Positions 21,301-28,348 of a DNA stretch of 64,000 bases are shown one piece after another; the first letter of the stretch is position 1; each line of letters begins with the position of its first letter. Source of the DNA: Streptomyces phaeofaciens (GTDB lineage: Bacteria; Actinomycetota; Actinomycetes; Streptomycetales; Streptomycetaceae); assembly GCF_014648915.1 (NCBI RefSeq), contig NZ_BMSA01000016.1, forward strand, positions 162,781 to 226,780, in the 5' to 3' direction. The notes under the pieces were generated by a model that did no database searches, was not told the origin of the DNA, and worked only from the letters and a program-made list of their open reading frames with translations. Both the position numbers and the translations under genes were made by a program.

Positions 21301-21908
21301 TTGAGCTGGCGCCGCAGTTCGTCGGTCAGGTCCTGCACGCGTGCCAGGTTGGCCTTCATCGCGTCCAGTTTCCGCAGCGCCTTCTCCTTGCGCTTGCGGT
21401 GCTTGAGCACACCCGCGGCCTCTTCGATGAAGGCGCGGCGGCCCATCGGGTCGGCGTGCAGGACGGAGTCGAGCTGGCCCTGGCCGACGATGACGTGCAT
21501 CTCGCGGCCGATGCCGGAGTCGGACAGCAGGTCCTGGATGTCGAGCAGCCGGCAGGTGTCGCCGTTGATCTGGTACTCGCTGCCGCCGTTGCGGAACATG
21601 ATCCGCGTGATGGTGACCTCGGCGTACTCGATGGGCAGCGCGCCGTCGGAGTTGTCGATGGTGAGGGACACCTCGGCGCGGCCCAGCGGCGGGCGGCCGG
21701 TGGTGCCGGCGAAGATGACGTCCTCCATCTTCCCGCCGCGCAGCGACTTGGCGCCCTGCTCGCCCATGACCCAGCTGAGGGCGTCCACGACATTGGACTT
21801 GCCCGAGCCGTTGGGCCCGACGACACACGTGATCCCCGGCTCGAACCGGAGTGTGGTCGCCGATGCGAACGACTTGAACCCTCGGAGGGTCAGGGCCTTG
21901 AGGTGCAC
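18354..21908 (-). CDS. smc: Chromosome segregation ATPase SMC
   Basis: Condensin-type ATPase of 1184 residues that loops and organises the nucleoid. Head parts are split: N-terminal Walker A GPNGSGKSNVVDALSWVMG (about 32-50), and C-terminal ABC signature LSGGERSLTA plus Walker B FYVMDEVEAALDD. Two long coiled coils flank a hinge in the middle, with the Gly-rich GDLLGAHFAHGG region near residue 640. The GTG at 21908 (VHLKALTLRGFKSF) is the conserved N-terminus. Upstream in-frame codons are not. ScpA/ScpB genes are not in this window. Length and motifs are normal. Confidence 0.97.
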   Translation of the reverse strand: MHLKALTLRGFKSFASATTLRFEPGITCVVGPNGSGKSNVVDALSWVMGEQGAKSLRGGKMEDVIFAGTTGRPPLGRAEVSLTIDNSDGALPIEYAEVTITRIMFRNGGSEYQINGDTCRLLDIQDLLSDSGIGREMHVIVGQGQLDSVLHADPMGRRAFIEEAAGVLKHRKRKEKALRKLDAMKANLARVQDLTDELRRQLKPLGRQAAVARRAAVIQADLRDARLRLLADDLVRLREALRAEVADEAALKERKEAAEQELRKALQREALLEDQVRRLAPRLQRAQQTWYELSQLAERVRGTISLADARVKSATSAPPEERRGRDPEDMEREAARVREQEAELEAALEAAQHALDDTVSHRADLERELAVEERRLKDVARAIADRREGLARLNGQVNAARSRAASAQAEIDRLAAARDEAQERAVTAQEEYEALKAEVDGLDAGDVELAELHEAAKRRLAEAEAALSAAREAATAAERRRAATRARHEALALGLRRKDGTGALLGARDRLAGLLGPVAELLTVTPGHEVALAAAFGAAADAIAVTTPASAAEAIRLLRKQDAGRAALLLSGAPEPAAQEPRPDGPPYAADLVRGPSELMAAVRRLLHGIVVVGTLEDAEELVYARPDLTAVTAEGDLLGAHFAHGGSAGAPSLLEVQASVDEAAAELEELAVRCEELTEAQHAAGERRGECAALVEELGERRRAADREKSAVAQQLGRLAGQARGAAGEAERSTAAATRAQDALDRAVEEAEVLAERLAVAEEMPVEEEPDTSVRDRLAADGANARQTEMEARLQVRTHEERVKGLAGRADGLDRAARAEREARARAEQRRARLRHEAAVAEAVSSGARQLLAHVEVSLGRADAERVAAEAAKARREQELAAARTAGRDLKGELDKLTDSVHRGEVLGAEKRLRIEQLETRALEELGVEPAGLVSEYGPRQLVPPSLPAEGEELPEDPEHPRNQPVPFVRAEQEKRLKAAERAYQQLGKVNPLALEEFAALEERHKFLSEQLEDLKKTRADLLQVVKEVDERVEQVFTEAFRDTAREFEGVFSRLFPGGDGRLILTDPDNMLTTGVDVEARPPGKKVKRLSLLSGGERSLTAVAMLVSIFKARPSPFYVMDEVEAALDDTNLQRLIRIMQELQESSQLIVITHQKRTMEVADALYGVSMQGDGVSKVISQRLR

Positions 21909-22172
21909 GGCGCTGGACTCTACCTTCCGAGGAAGTCTCACACGATGAACGCTGGACGACCCCGCGGTTTCACCCATGAACGCGCAGGGCAGACCACACG
22001 TTAAAGAGAACGAAACAGCGGGCGAAACGGCGGGCGGGGGAAAGAAAGACGTGCGGGGAAAGAAAGAAGGGACGCCGAGGCGTCCCTTGCAACTTCTGAC
22101 AACTTAGCGGTCCGACGCGGTTGATATGTGTCGCCCAACCACTGCGTGTGCTGTTGTGGAGCGGTGCAGCGA

Positions 22173-22376
22173 TCAGGTGAGCGCAGGCTCCGCCTGGTGT
22201 GCGTCGATGCTCTCCATGAACCTGTCGTGAGAAGCGGCAGCCGTCAGAGCGTCGTTCTCGGCCTGGATCCTTCCGAGCTCGGATTCCAGGTCCTGGACGC
22301 GCTGCTGGAGCCGTCGCATCTCGGCGAGGAGTCGCGGGTCGGAGCCGCCGACGTAACCGAGAAGCGCCTTTGCCAT
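22173..22376 (-). CDS. Small conserved coiled-coil protein
   Basis: A 67-residue protein beginning MAKALLGYVGG, with a leucine-heptad segment from about residue 17 to 44 (LLAEMRRLQQRVQDLESEL) predicted as a coiled coil. The ATG at 22376 has GGAGGA 7-8 bases upstream, which supports translation. I recognise it as a short protein conserved next to smc in streptomycetes, with no known function. It could oligomerise or bind a partner helix. Confidence 0.75.
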   Translation of the reverse strand: MAKALLGYVGGSDPRLLAEMRRLQQRVQDLESELGRIQAENDALTAAASHDRFMESIDAHQAEPALT

Positions 22377-22754
22377 GATGGATGGTCCTCCACACTGAGT
22401 GACCGACCGAAGCGGTGTGGGTCGTGAGGGATTCGCACCCGCGGTGCTTGACAGGATCTTGATCGTGCTGCCGTTCATCCATGCCAAACAGCTAAGGTGC
22501 GCGGGGCTTTCAGCGTCTCACCAAAAAGTTTGACGGTCAACACGATCACGCCCCGTATTGGCGGGCAACCCTGAGCCACACGGCCGGAACGGCTGCGCTG
22601 CGGCTCCCTCGGGACCCTCGGGGCGTGGCGATCATCCTTGCGTGCGGAGCATTCCATCGCAAGCGATTCTTGGCAACCACCTGCCCCTTTCCGCTGGAGG
22701 CACATGCCGTTGGCATGTGCCCCCGCTTCGGCGGGGTCGTTCCGTCCGAGGACG
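22377..22754. other. Gap between small coiled-coil gene and acylphosphatase gene
   Basis: The 378 bp hold no supported gene. They contain the palindromic ttgac-g-gtcaa at 22530-22540, which could supply -35 elements in either direction, an inverted repeat cacatgcc-gtt-ggcatgtg at 22701-22719, and the acylphosphatase terminator hairpin. Confidence 0.45.
22721..22736 (-). terminator. Hairpin downstream of acylphosphatase gene
   Basis: Stem ccccgc/gcgggg closed by a ttcg tetraloop (read on the plus strand), 19 bp past the acylphosphatase stop. It is adjacent to a second 8-bp stem at 22701-22719. Together they can form a tandem-hairpin terminator. Confidence 0.55.
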
Positions 22755-23036
22755 TCAGCGGATCGCGAAGCCGTCGCAGCCGCCCCGCGGTGTGTCCCAT
22801 ATCTCGGTGACTCCGTCCACGCGCCCGGGCGTGTCGTCACTCGTCAGCCAGTCGAGGAGCCCTTCACAGCCGCCCCGGTCACCCTCCGCGACCACCTGGA
22901 CCCGGCCGTCGGCCAGATTGAGAGCAAAACCACTCAGGCCGCCGATCTCCAGTGCCTTGGCCCGGGTGAACCAGCGGAAACCCACACCTTGGACTTGTCC
23001 GCGCACCCAGGCGACCAGCCGTACATCCTCGCTCAT
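22755..23036 (-). CDS. acyP: Acylphosphatase
   Basis: A 93-residue hydrolase of acyl phosphates. It has the catalytic phosphate-binding loop VRGQVQGVGFRWFT (Arg of the GxVQGVxFR motif) at about residues 11-24 and the NLADGRVQVVAEGD segment with the catalytic Asn. Length equals the family norm. It is a single gene, likely cytosolic, with a hairpin terminator downstream and a divergent CAP-domain gene upstream. Confidence 0.94.
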   Translation of the reverse strand: MSEDVRLVAWVRGQVQGVGFRWFTRAKALEIGGLSGFALNLADGRVQVVAEGDRGGCEGLLDWLTSDDTPGRVDGVTEIWDTPRGGCDGFAIR

Positions 23037-23125
23037 GGGTGCAACCTAACCGGGCAAAGTCACTCGGGGCACTTCCTCCCCCTGCGCCATGCGGTACCGT
23101 CCCCACCCAATGATTCTCATATGAA

Positions 23126-23145
23126 ACTCACTCGATCGAGTGAGT
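23126..23145. promoter_or_regulatory. Perfect 20-bp palindrome before CAP-domain gene
   Basis: actcactcga is followed directly by its reverse complement. It lies in the divergent 198-bp region, 90 bp before each neighbouring start (acylphosphatase and CAP-domain protein). The dyad size and location suggest a dimeric repressor site. No regulator is encoded alongside. Confidence 0.5.
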
Positions 23146-23234
23146 GAGGTCGACCAGAGGGCATATAAGGGGCCAACCGTCCCAAACCCGGCCGGCCGGT
23201 GGGAAACGCCGCATTGGACGAGGAAGGCAAGGAC

Positions 23235-24485
23235 ATGGGACGCCACCGACGCTCCGACGCCGGCCGCGCCGCCACGGGCCGCGCCACGGGGGTCACACAG
23301 ACGCACGGTTCGTACGCCGGGAGCCACGACCTTCGGGACTCGTACCCGGGCCGACCGGAAACGCTCGGCATCGCGCCCTATCTGAACCCGGAGGCCTACG
23401 CCGACACCGTCGCACGGAGCCAGGAGTACCTCTACTCGATGGACGACGCGTACGCACCCATCGGTGCCGACGCGTACACCTCCGGCGGCGCCGACACCTA
23501 CGCTTCCGCCGGCGGTACGGACGAGTACACCTACACCGTGGACGCGTACGCCGACACCACGGTGTTCGCGGCCGACGGCTTCGCACCCGACGGCGGCACC
23601 CTGCGGACGGGCTCCGGCAACGGCGGCACGGGGCGGCGGCGCAAGAAGAAGGCGGCGACGCCGGTCAAGACGGGTCTGCTCGGCGTGTCCGCGGCCGTCG
23701 CGCTCGGCACCGTCGCCGTGGCCACCGGCGTGGTGCCCGGCCTGGACAGCTACCGCCTCGGGGGCGGCAGCGGTGCGGGCGACAACGTGCAGGCCGTCGA
23801 CAGCCCGAGCAACTCGGCCTCCGAGTTCGGCGGCACCTCCGGCTCCGCCGACTCCGAGCGCGACGGTACGTCGACCAGCCGGAACGGCGGCCGCTCCACC
23901 TCGCCGTCCACCTCGACCGTCCCGTCGGCGTCCGAAGGGTCGCCGAGCGGGAGCGAGAGCGAGGAGGCCTCCGAGGACGCGAAGGCCACCCCGACGAAGC
24001 AGCCGTCGAAGACCCCGTCCTCCGCGGCCGCCGCGCCGAAGGCGCCGGAGAAGTCGGAGAAGGCCGAGAAGTCCGAGGAACCGGATTCCCCGGTGACCGT
24101 CTCCGCCGAGGCGCAGGCCGCGGCCGAGGTCCTCAAGCTCGTCAACGAGGAGCGGTCCAAGGTCGGGTGCAGCGCCCTGTCCGCGAGCGGCTCGCTGGCG
24201 GACCTGGCCGAGGCGTTCAGCGACGACATGGCCGCCCGGGGCTTCTTCGACCACACCGACCCCAACGGGCTGACCCCCTGGGACCGGGCCGAGAAGGCCG
24301 GCGTGTCCGGACTCGGCGGCGAGAACATAGCGCGGGGCCAGGCCGACGCGGCCGCCGTCATGGAGGCCTGGATGAACAGCCCCGGCCACAAGGCGAACAT
24401 CCTCAACTGCGACTTCAAGACGCTGGGCGTCGGCGTCCACCTCGGGTCCGGCGGGCCCTGGTGGACCCAGGACTTCGGCTACTAG
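23235..24485 (+). CDS. CAP/SCP-domain protein with disordered linker
   Basis: A 416-residue protein. The N-terminal part (1-120) is Tyr/Asp/Ala-rich and probably cytoplasmic. Basic RRRKKK precedes a single transmembrane or signal-anchor segment (TGLLGVSAAVALGTVAVATG, about 150-170). A Ser/Thr/Glu/Lys-rich low-complexity linker (about 185-285) leads to a C-terminal CAP domain with LVNEERSKVGC, the FFDHTDPNG and GENIARG motifs and WMNSPGHKANIL. CAP proteins in bacteria are secreted or wall-exposed and mostly of unknown function. The ATG at 23235 follows AGGAAGGCAAGG. The domain probably sits outside the membrane with the linker spanning the wall. Confidence 0.85.
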   Translation: MGRHRRSDAGRAATGRATGVTQTHGSYAGSHDLRDSYPGRPETLGIAPYLNPEAYADTVARSQEYLYSMDDAYAPIGADAYTSGGADTYASAGGTDEYTYTVDAYADTTVFAADGFAPDGGTLRTGSGNGGTGRRRKKKAATPVKTGLLGVSAAVALGTVAVATGVVPGLDSYRLGGGSGAGDNVQAVDSPSNSASEFGGTSGSADSERDGTSTSRNGGRSTSPSTSTVPSASEGSPSGSESEEASEDAKATPTKQPSKTPSSAAAAPKAPEKSEKAEKSEEPDSPVTVSAEAQAAAEVLKLVNEERSKVGCSALSASGSLADLAEAFSDDMAARGFFDHTDPNGLTPWDRAEKAGVSGLGGENIARGQADAAAVMEAWMNSPGHKANILNCDFKTLGVGVHLGSGGPWWTQDFGY

Positions 24486-24512
24486 CCCCCACCAGGGATT
24501 TCGCAGAAACGA

Positions 24513-25100
24513 TCAAGCAGCCTGGGCCCGGCCGGCCAGGAAGGTTCCCGCCGTCTCGGCGACCCGCCGGCCCAGGTGCTCCGCCGTGGCCGCGTCGGCC
24601 TTGTGGACGGCTTCCGCGCCCTCGTCGACGTTGGTCTGCGCGGCCGCGCCCAGGAACACGCCGAGACGGTTGAGGTCGGTCTCGGACGCCGTGCTGCTGT
24701 TCCAGCCGGGCAGCAGGCCCAGGTTGACCCAGTGCATGCCGAGCTGCGCGGCCAGGATCTGGAAGAACTGGAGCGTGTGCAGCTTGTCGCCGCTCTTGGA
24801 ACCGGAGTTGGTGAACCCGGCCGCCAGCTTGTCCTTCCAGGCCTGCGTGGCCCAGCGCGCGGAGGTCGCCTCGGCGAAGGCGTGAAAGGCGCCGGACGCG
24901 GTGCCCATGTAGGTCGGCGAACCGAACACGATCGCGTCCGAGCCGTCGAGCAGCGCCCACTGCTCCTCGGTGATCTCGTCGACCTTGATCAGGTGCACCT
25001 CGGCACCGGCCTCGACGGCGCCGTCGCGCACGGCCTCGGCCAGGACGACGGTGTGGCCGTAGCCGGAGTGGTAGGCGATGGAAACAACGGGCTGGGGCAT
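24513..25100 (-). CDS. Flavodoxin-like NAD(P)H quinone reductase (WrbA-type)
   Basis: A 195-residue flavodoxin-fold protein of the NADPH-dependent FMN reductase/WrbA superfamily. The phosphate-binding loop is AYHSGYGHTVVLAEAV (about residues 9-24), with FGSPTYMGTASG and AGFTNSGSKSGDK flanking the flavin. The ATG at 25100 has GAGGAG upstream. It is divergent from an HxlR regulator with a dyad in between, the typical context of quinone- or electrophile-inducible reductases. The exact substrate is unknown. Confidence 0.85.
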   Translation of the reverse strand: MPQPVVSIAYHSGYGHTVVLAEAVRDGAVEAGAEVHLIKVDEITEEQWALLDGSDAIVFGSPTYMGTASGAFHAFAEATSARWATQAWKDKLAAGFTNSGSKSGDKLHTLQFFQILAAQLGMHWVNLGLLPGWNSSTASETDLNRLGVFLGAAAQTNVDEGAEAVHKADAATAEHLGRRVAETAGTFLAGRAQAA

Positions 25101-25145
25101 GTGCACTCCTCGAAGTGGCAGCTCAGGAACAGTGACCACAGGAAA

Positions 25146-25166
25146 GCACTAACTTCTGGTTAGTGC
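25146..25166. promoter_or_regulatory. Operator between quinone reductase and HxlR genes
   Basis: A perfect inverted repeat, gcactaac-ttctg-gttagtgc (8-bp arms, 5-bp spacer), centred in the 105-bp divergent region. It is the size and symmetry expected of an HxlR-family dimer site and lies 45 bp before the reductase start and 40 bp before the regulator. Confidence 0.7.
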
Positions 25167-25205
25167 AACCTGTTGGGTAGCGCTCCCTTCGCGTACGCTT
25201 GGAGG

Positions 25206-25607
25206 ATGACCAGCATCGAGGAGCGCACGGAGGACCTGGACCTCCCGTACAACGTGTTCGCCAAGGCCTGTCCCTCGCGCGGCACGCTGGAGCACGTCAC
25301 GGGCCGCTGGGGCGGGCTCACGCTCGGAGCGCTGCACGAGGGTTCCCTGCGCTTCAACGAGCTGCGCCGCCGGGTCGACGGCGTGAGCGAGAAGATGCTC
25401 TCCCAGACCCTGCACGCGCTGGAGCGCGACGGACTGGTGCACCGCGAGGCCCAGCCGACCAACCCGCCCCGCGTGGACTACGAACTGACCCCGCTGGGCC
25501 ACGAGGTCGCCGAGCGGCTGCTGTCCCTCATCCACTGCGTGGAGGGCCGGATGGACGACGTCCTGGCCGCCCGCGAGCGCTACGACGGGACGCGCGGCGC
25601 CCTCTGA
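25206..25607 (+). CDS. HxlR-family winged-helix regulator
   Basis: A 133-residue HxlR/DUF24 regulator. Winged-helix residues are clear (HVTGRWGGLTLGAL, then FNELRRRVDGVSEKMLSQTL and the wing LVHREAQPTNPPRVDYELT). A single N-terminal Cys-22 precedes the helix, as in redox- or quinone-sensing members such as YodB and QorR. The ATG at 25206 abuts GGAGG with no spacer, so an upstream TTG at 25173 could be used instead. The operator lies just upstream. The last 28 bp overlap the 3' end of mutM on the opposite strand. Confidence 0.87.
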   Translation: MTSIEERTEDLDLPYNVFAKACPSRGTLEHVTGRWGGLTLGALHEGSLRFNELRRRVDGVSEKMLSQTLHALERDGLVHREAQPTNPPRVDYELTPLGHEVAERLLSLIHCVEGRMDDVLAARERYDGTRGAL

Positions 25608-26440
25608 CACGTCGGGCAGAAGTAGCTGGACCGGTTCATCCAGGGGCGCCGGCGCATCGGCGTACCGCACCGCTTGCAGGGCAGACCCTCACGCCCGTAC
25701 GCGTCCAGGGACCGGTCGAAGTAGCCCGACTCGCCGTTGACGTTGACGTACAGGCTGTCGAAGCTGGTGCCGCCGACGGCGAGGGCCGCGTTCATCACGT
25801 CCCGGACGTGCCCCAGCAGTTCGAGGGAGCGCGGGCGGGTGAAGGTGGCGGTCGGCCGGTCGTAGTGCAGGCGGGAGCGCCACAGCGCCTCGTCCGCGTA
25901 GATGTTGCCGACGCCGCTGATCAGTGACTGGTCGAGCAGGGCCCGCTTGATGGTGGTCCGTCTGCGGCGCAGCGCCCGGTGGAACGCCTCGTCGTCGAAG
26001 AGCGGGTCCAGCGGGTCTCGGGCGATGTGTCCGATGACGTCGGGCAGTCCGTCCGGGGTGGTGTCGTGCAGCGAGAGACCGCCGAAGGTGCGCTGGTCGA
26101 CGAAGCGCAGCTCGGTGTCCGCCTCGTCCGCGAACCGCACCCGGACGCGCAGGTGCTTCTCGTCCGGCGCCTCGTGCGGCTGGACCAGCAGCTGGCCGCT
26201 CATCCCGAGGTGGGCGAGGACCGCCTGGCCGGAGTCCTCCAGCGGCAGCCACAGATACTTGCCGCGGCGACTGGGGGTGCCGACCCGGTGGCCCTCGAGG
26301 CGGTGCGTGAAGTCGTCGGCACCGGCGAGGTGCCGGCGTACGGCACGTGGGTGCAGCACCTCGGCGTCGGCGACCGTGCGATGGGCGACCCAGCGCTCCA
26401 GACCGCGCCGGACGACCTCGACCTCGGGCAACTCGGGCAT
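25580..26440 (-). CDS. mutM: Formamidopyrimidine-DNA glycosylase MutM
   Basis: Base-excision repair glycosylase/AP lyase of 286 residues removing 8-oxoguanine. The N-terminus PELPEVEVV gives catalytic Pro-2 and Glu-3. The helix-two-turn-helix is followed by a C-terminal zinc finger (CKRCGTP and CPTCQRA, about 250-280). The family's GVGNIYADEALWRSRLHY region is intact. The ATG at 26440 is fixed by the catalytic N-terminus. A strong hairpin separates it from rnc. The last 28 bp overlap the convergent HxlR gene, an antisense arrangement at the transcript ends. Confidence 0.97.
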   Translation of the reverse strand: MPELPEVEVVRRGLERWVAHRTVADAEVLHPRAVRRHLAGADDFTHRLEGHRVGTPSRRGKYLWLPLEDSGQAVLAHLGMSGQLLVQPHEAPDEKHLRVRVRFADEADTELRFVDQRTFGGLSLHDTTPDGLPDVIGHIARDPLDPLFDDEAFHRALRRRRTTIKRALLDQSLISGVGNIYADEALWRSRLHYDRPTATFTRPRSLELLGHVRDVMNAALAVGGTSFDSLYVNVNGESGYFDRSLDAYGREGLPCKRCGTPMRRRPWMNRSSYFCPTCQRAPRVPS

Positions 26441-26455
26441 GGGATCCCCTGTACC

Positions 26456-26487
26456 GAACGCCCGCCCCCGAGTGGGGGCGGGCGTTC
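26456..26487 (-). terminator. Perfect 14-bp hairpin between rnc and mutM
   Basis: gaacgcccgccccc, loop gagt, and the exact complement. It occupies the 64-bp gap between the rnc stop and the mutM start. Such a stem should terminate most rnc transcripts and leave mutM with read-through or its own weak promoter. Confidence 0.75.
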
Positions 26488-26504
26488 GTCTCGTACTGCT
26501 CTTC

Positions 26505-27323
26505 TCAGGCGGAGGCGGCGGACTCGGGGTCCACTGCGGCGTCGGCGGCCACGGCGGCCTGGGCCGCCTTCGCCGCTTCGGCGCGCTCGTCCGCCGCGGC
26601 CCGGATGGACCGCCACGCGGACTCGGCGGCCTGCTGCTCCGCCTCCTTCTTGCTGCGGCCGGTGCCGGTGCCGTACGAGACGCCTCCGACGCGGGCGGCA
26701 GCAGTGAAGGTCTTCTCGTGATCGGGGCCGGTCTCCGTGACCAGGTACTCGGGGACACCGAGTCCTTCGGTCGCGGTGAGCTCCTGGAGGCTGGTCTTCC
26801 AGTCCAGGCCGGCTCCGAGGTTCGAGGACTTCTCGATCAGCGGGTCGAACAGGCGGTGCACCAGTTCGGAGGCCGCGTCGAGGCCCTGATCGAGATAGAC
26901 CGCACCGATCACCGCTTCAAGGGTGTCGGCGAGGATGGACGCCTTGTCCCTGCCGCCCGTGCCCTCTTCACCGCGGCCGAGCCGGATGAAGGAGCCCAGG
27001 TCGAGGCCGCGACCGACCTCCGCCAGCGCACGCGAGTTGACCACCGCGGCCCGCAACTTGGCCAGTTGGCCTTCGGGCAGGTCGGGGTGGGTGCGGTACA
27101 GCGTGTCCGTGACGACGAGGCCGAGCACGGAGTCCCCGAGGAACTCCAGCCGCTCGTTCGTCGGCAGACCGCCGTTCTCGTACGCGTAGGAGCGATGGGT
27201 CAGCGCACGCACCAGAAGGGCGGACTCGAGCTGATAGCCGAGCCGCCCTTCCAGAAGCGTGTGGGACGAGGCTGTGGTGTCCGCCTTTTTCTTGGCGGTC
27301 GTGTCCGCCTTGGCGTCAGACAT
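26505..27323 (-). CDS. rnc: Ribonuclease III
   Basis: Double-strand RNA endonuclease of 272 residues for rRNA and mRNA processing. The catalytic signature NERLEFLGDSVLG is at about residues 55-67, and DTLEAVIGAVYLD carries the second metal-binding acidic residues. A dsRBD follows (about 180-245). The C-terminus has an extended Ala-rich acidic tail. The ATG at 27323 follows GAGAGG. The next upstream gene on the strand is rpmF (gap 19 bp), which suggests a DUF177-rpmF-rnc operon. Confidence 0.96.
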   Translation of the reverse strand: MSDAKADTTAKKKADTTASSHTLLEGRLGYQLESALLVRALTHRSYAYENGGLPTNERLEFLGDSVLGLVVTDTLYRTHPDLPEGQLAKLRAAVVNSRALAEVGRGLDLGSFIRLGRGEEGTGGRDKASILADTLEAVIGAVYLDQGLDAASELVHRLFDPLIEKSSNLGAGLDWKTSLQELTATEGLGVPEYLVTETGPDHEKTFTAAARVGGVSYGTGTGRSKKEAEQQAAESAWRSIRAAADERAEAAKAAQAAVAADAAVDPESAASA

Positions 27324-27342
27324 GAAGCCTCTCACCAGCCGC

Positions 27343-27516
27343 TCAGACCTCGAGGACCTGGCGCTTGTTGTAGGTGCCGCAAGACGGGCACGCGATGTGC
27401 TGCAGCTTGGGCTCGTGGCAGCGCTCGCACGCAACCAGGGTGGGGACCGCAGCCTTCCACTGCGACCGGCGGTGGCGCGTGTTGCTGCGCGACATCTTCC
27501 GCTTCGGAACAGCCAC
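27343..27516 (-). CDS. rpmF: Ribosomal protein bL32
   Basis: A 57-residue large-subunit protein with the full zinc-ribbon set (CERC and CPSC near residues 30-47), i.e. the zinc-binding form. It starts at a GTG (27516, VAVPKRKMSRS) with AGGAGA upstream, as in other streptomycetes. The preceding gene ends 3 bp away, so the two are translationally linked. Confidence 0.97.
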   Translation of the reverse strand: MAVPKRKMSRSNTRHRRSQWKAAVPTLVACERCHEPKLQHIACPSCGTYNKRQVLEV

Positions 27517-27518
27517 GG

Positions 27519-28175
27519 CTACTTCTCCTGCTTCTCGTTGACGTGCGCCGAACCAGGCGCTTCGCCACTCATCTCGTCCTTCTCGCCGTCTTCGAGTGAA
27601 CCGGCGAGTCCCTGCAGTGCCGCCCAACGGATGTCGGTGGCGTCGTGGTGGTGGTCCGGGTCGTCCGTGAGCCGCGCTCCGCATTCGGAGCACAGGCCCA
27701 GGCAGTCTTCCTGGCACACCGGCTGCATCGGCAGTGCGAGCACCACCGCATCACGCAGCACGGGTTCGAGGTCGAACAAGCCGTCCTCGATGAAGAGCAT
27801 GTCCTCGTCGTCCTCGGCGTCGGTTTCGTCGGGCTGTGCTTTCGCACGGCCCCGCTCATCGGCGTCGGGGTACGAGAACATCTCCTGGAAGTCCGTTTCG
27901 AGACCGAGCTCGACCGGCTCCAGACACCTTACGCACTCCCCCTCGGCCTGTGCACGGGCGGTGCCTGTGACGAGCACACCTTCCATGACCGACTCGAGCC
28001 GGAGTTCGAGCTCGAGCGGGGCGCCTTCCGGCACTCCGACGACTCCCGGGATCCCGAGATCCCTGGGGGCGTCGATCTCGCGGGTCAGGCGCTGAAGCGC
28101 GCCAGGACGCCGACCCAGCTCGTGCGTGTCGAACACGAGGGGGTTGCGGTGGTCGAGGCGGGCGTTAGGAGCCAT
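27519..28175 (-). CDS. DUF177 (YceD-like) ribosome-associated protein
   Basis: A 218-residue DUF177 protein, the family encoded before rpmF in most bacteria and linked to rRNA/50S biogenesis. It shows the conserved ECVRCLEPVE Cys pair, the acidic stretch DAEDDEDML, and a second Cys pair in CLGLCSECGA. The ATG at 28175 begins the conserved MAPNARLDHRN. A few residues after it the sequence matches family members. Transcription continues into rpmF and rnc. Confidence 0.9.
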   Translation of the reverse strand: MAPNARLDHRNPLVFDTHELGRRPGALQRLTREIDAPRDLGIPGVVGVPEGAPLELELRLESVMEGVLVTGTARAQAEGECVRCLEPVELGLETDFQEMFSYPDADERGRAKAQPDETDAEDDEDMLFIEDGLFDLEPVLRDAVVLALPMQPVCQEDCLGLCSECGARLTDDPDHHHDATDIRWAALQGLAGSLEDGEKDEMSGEAPGSAHVNEKQEK

Positions 28176-28348
28176 TCCTGCTTTCGATCTTCCAAGCTCT
28201 GAGGGCCGTCGCCCGGCGGTGTTCCGGGCAGCGGTGATCGCGGGCGTATACGAAATCGTCGAAGTGCACACGCGACCGAAGAGCCAGGATACTGGAGCAT
28301 TCGCCCACAGCCCAATCCGGGCCCTGTGATCCAGGACGGCCCGCGCTG

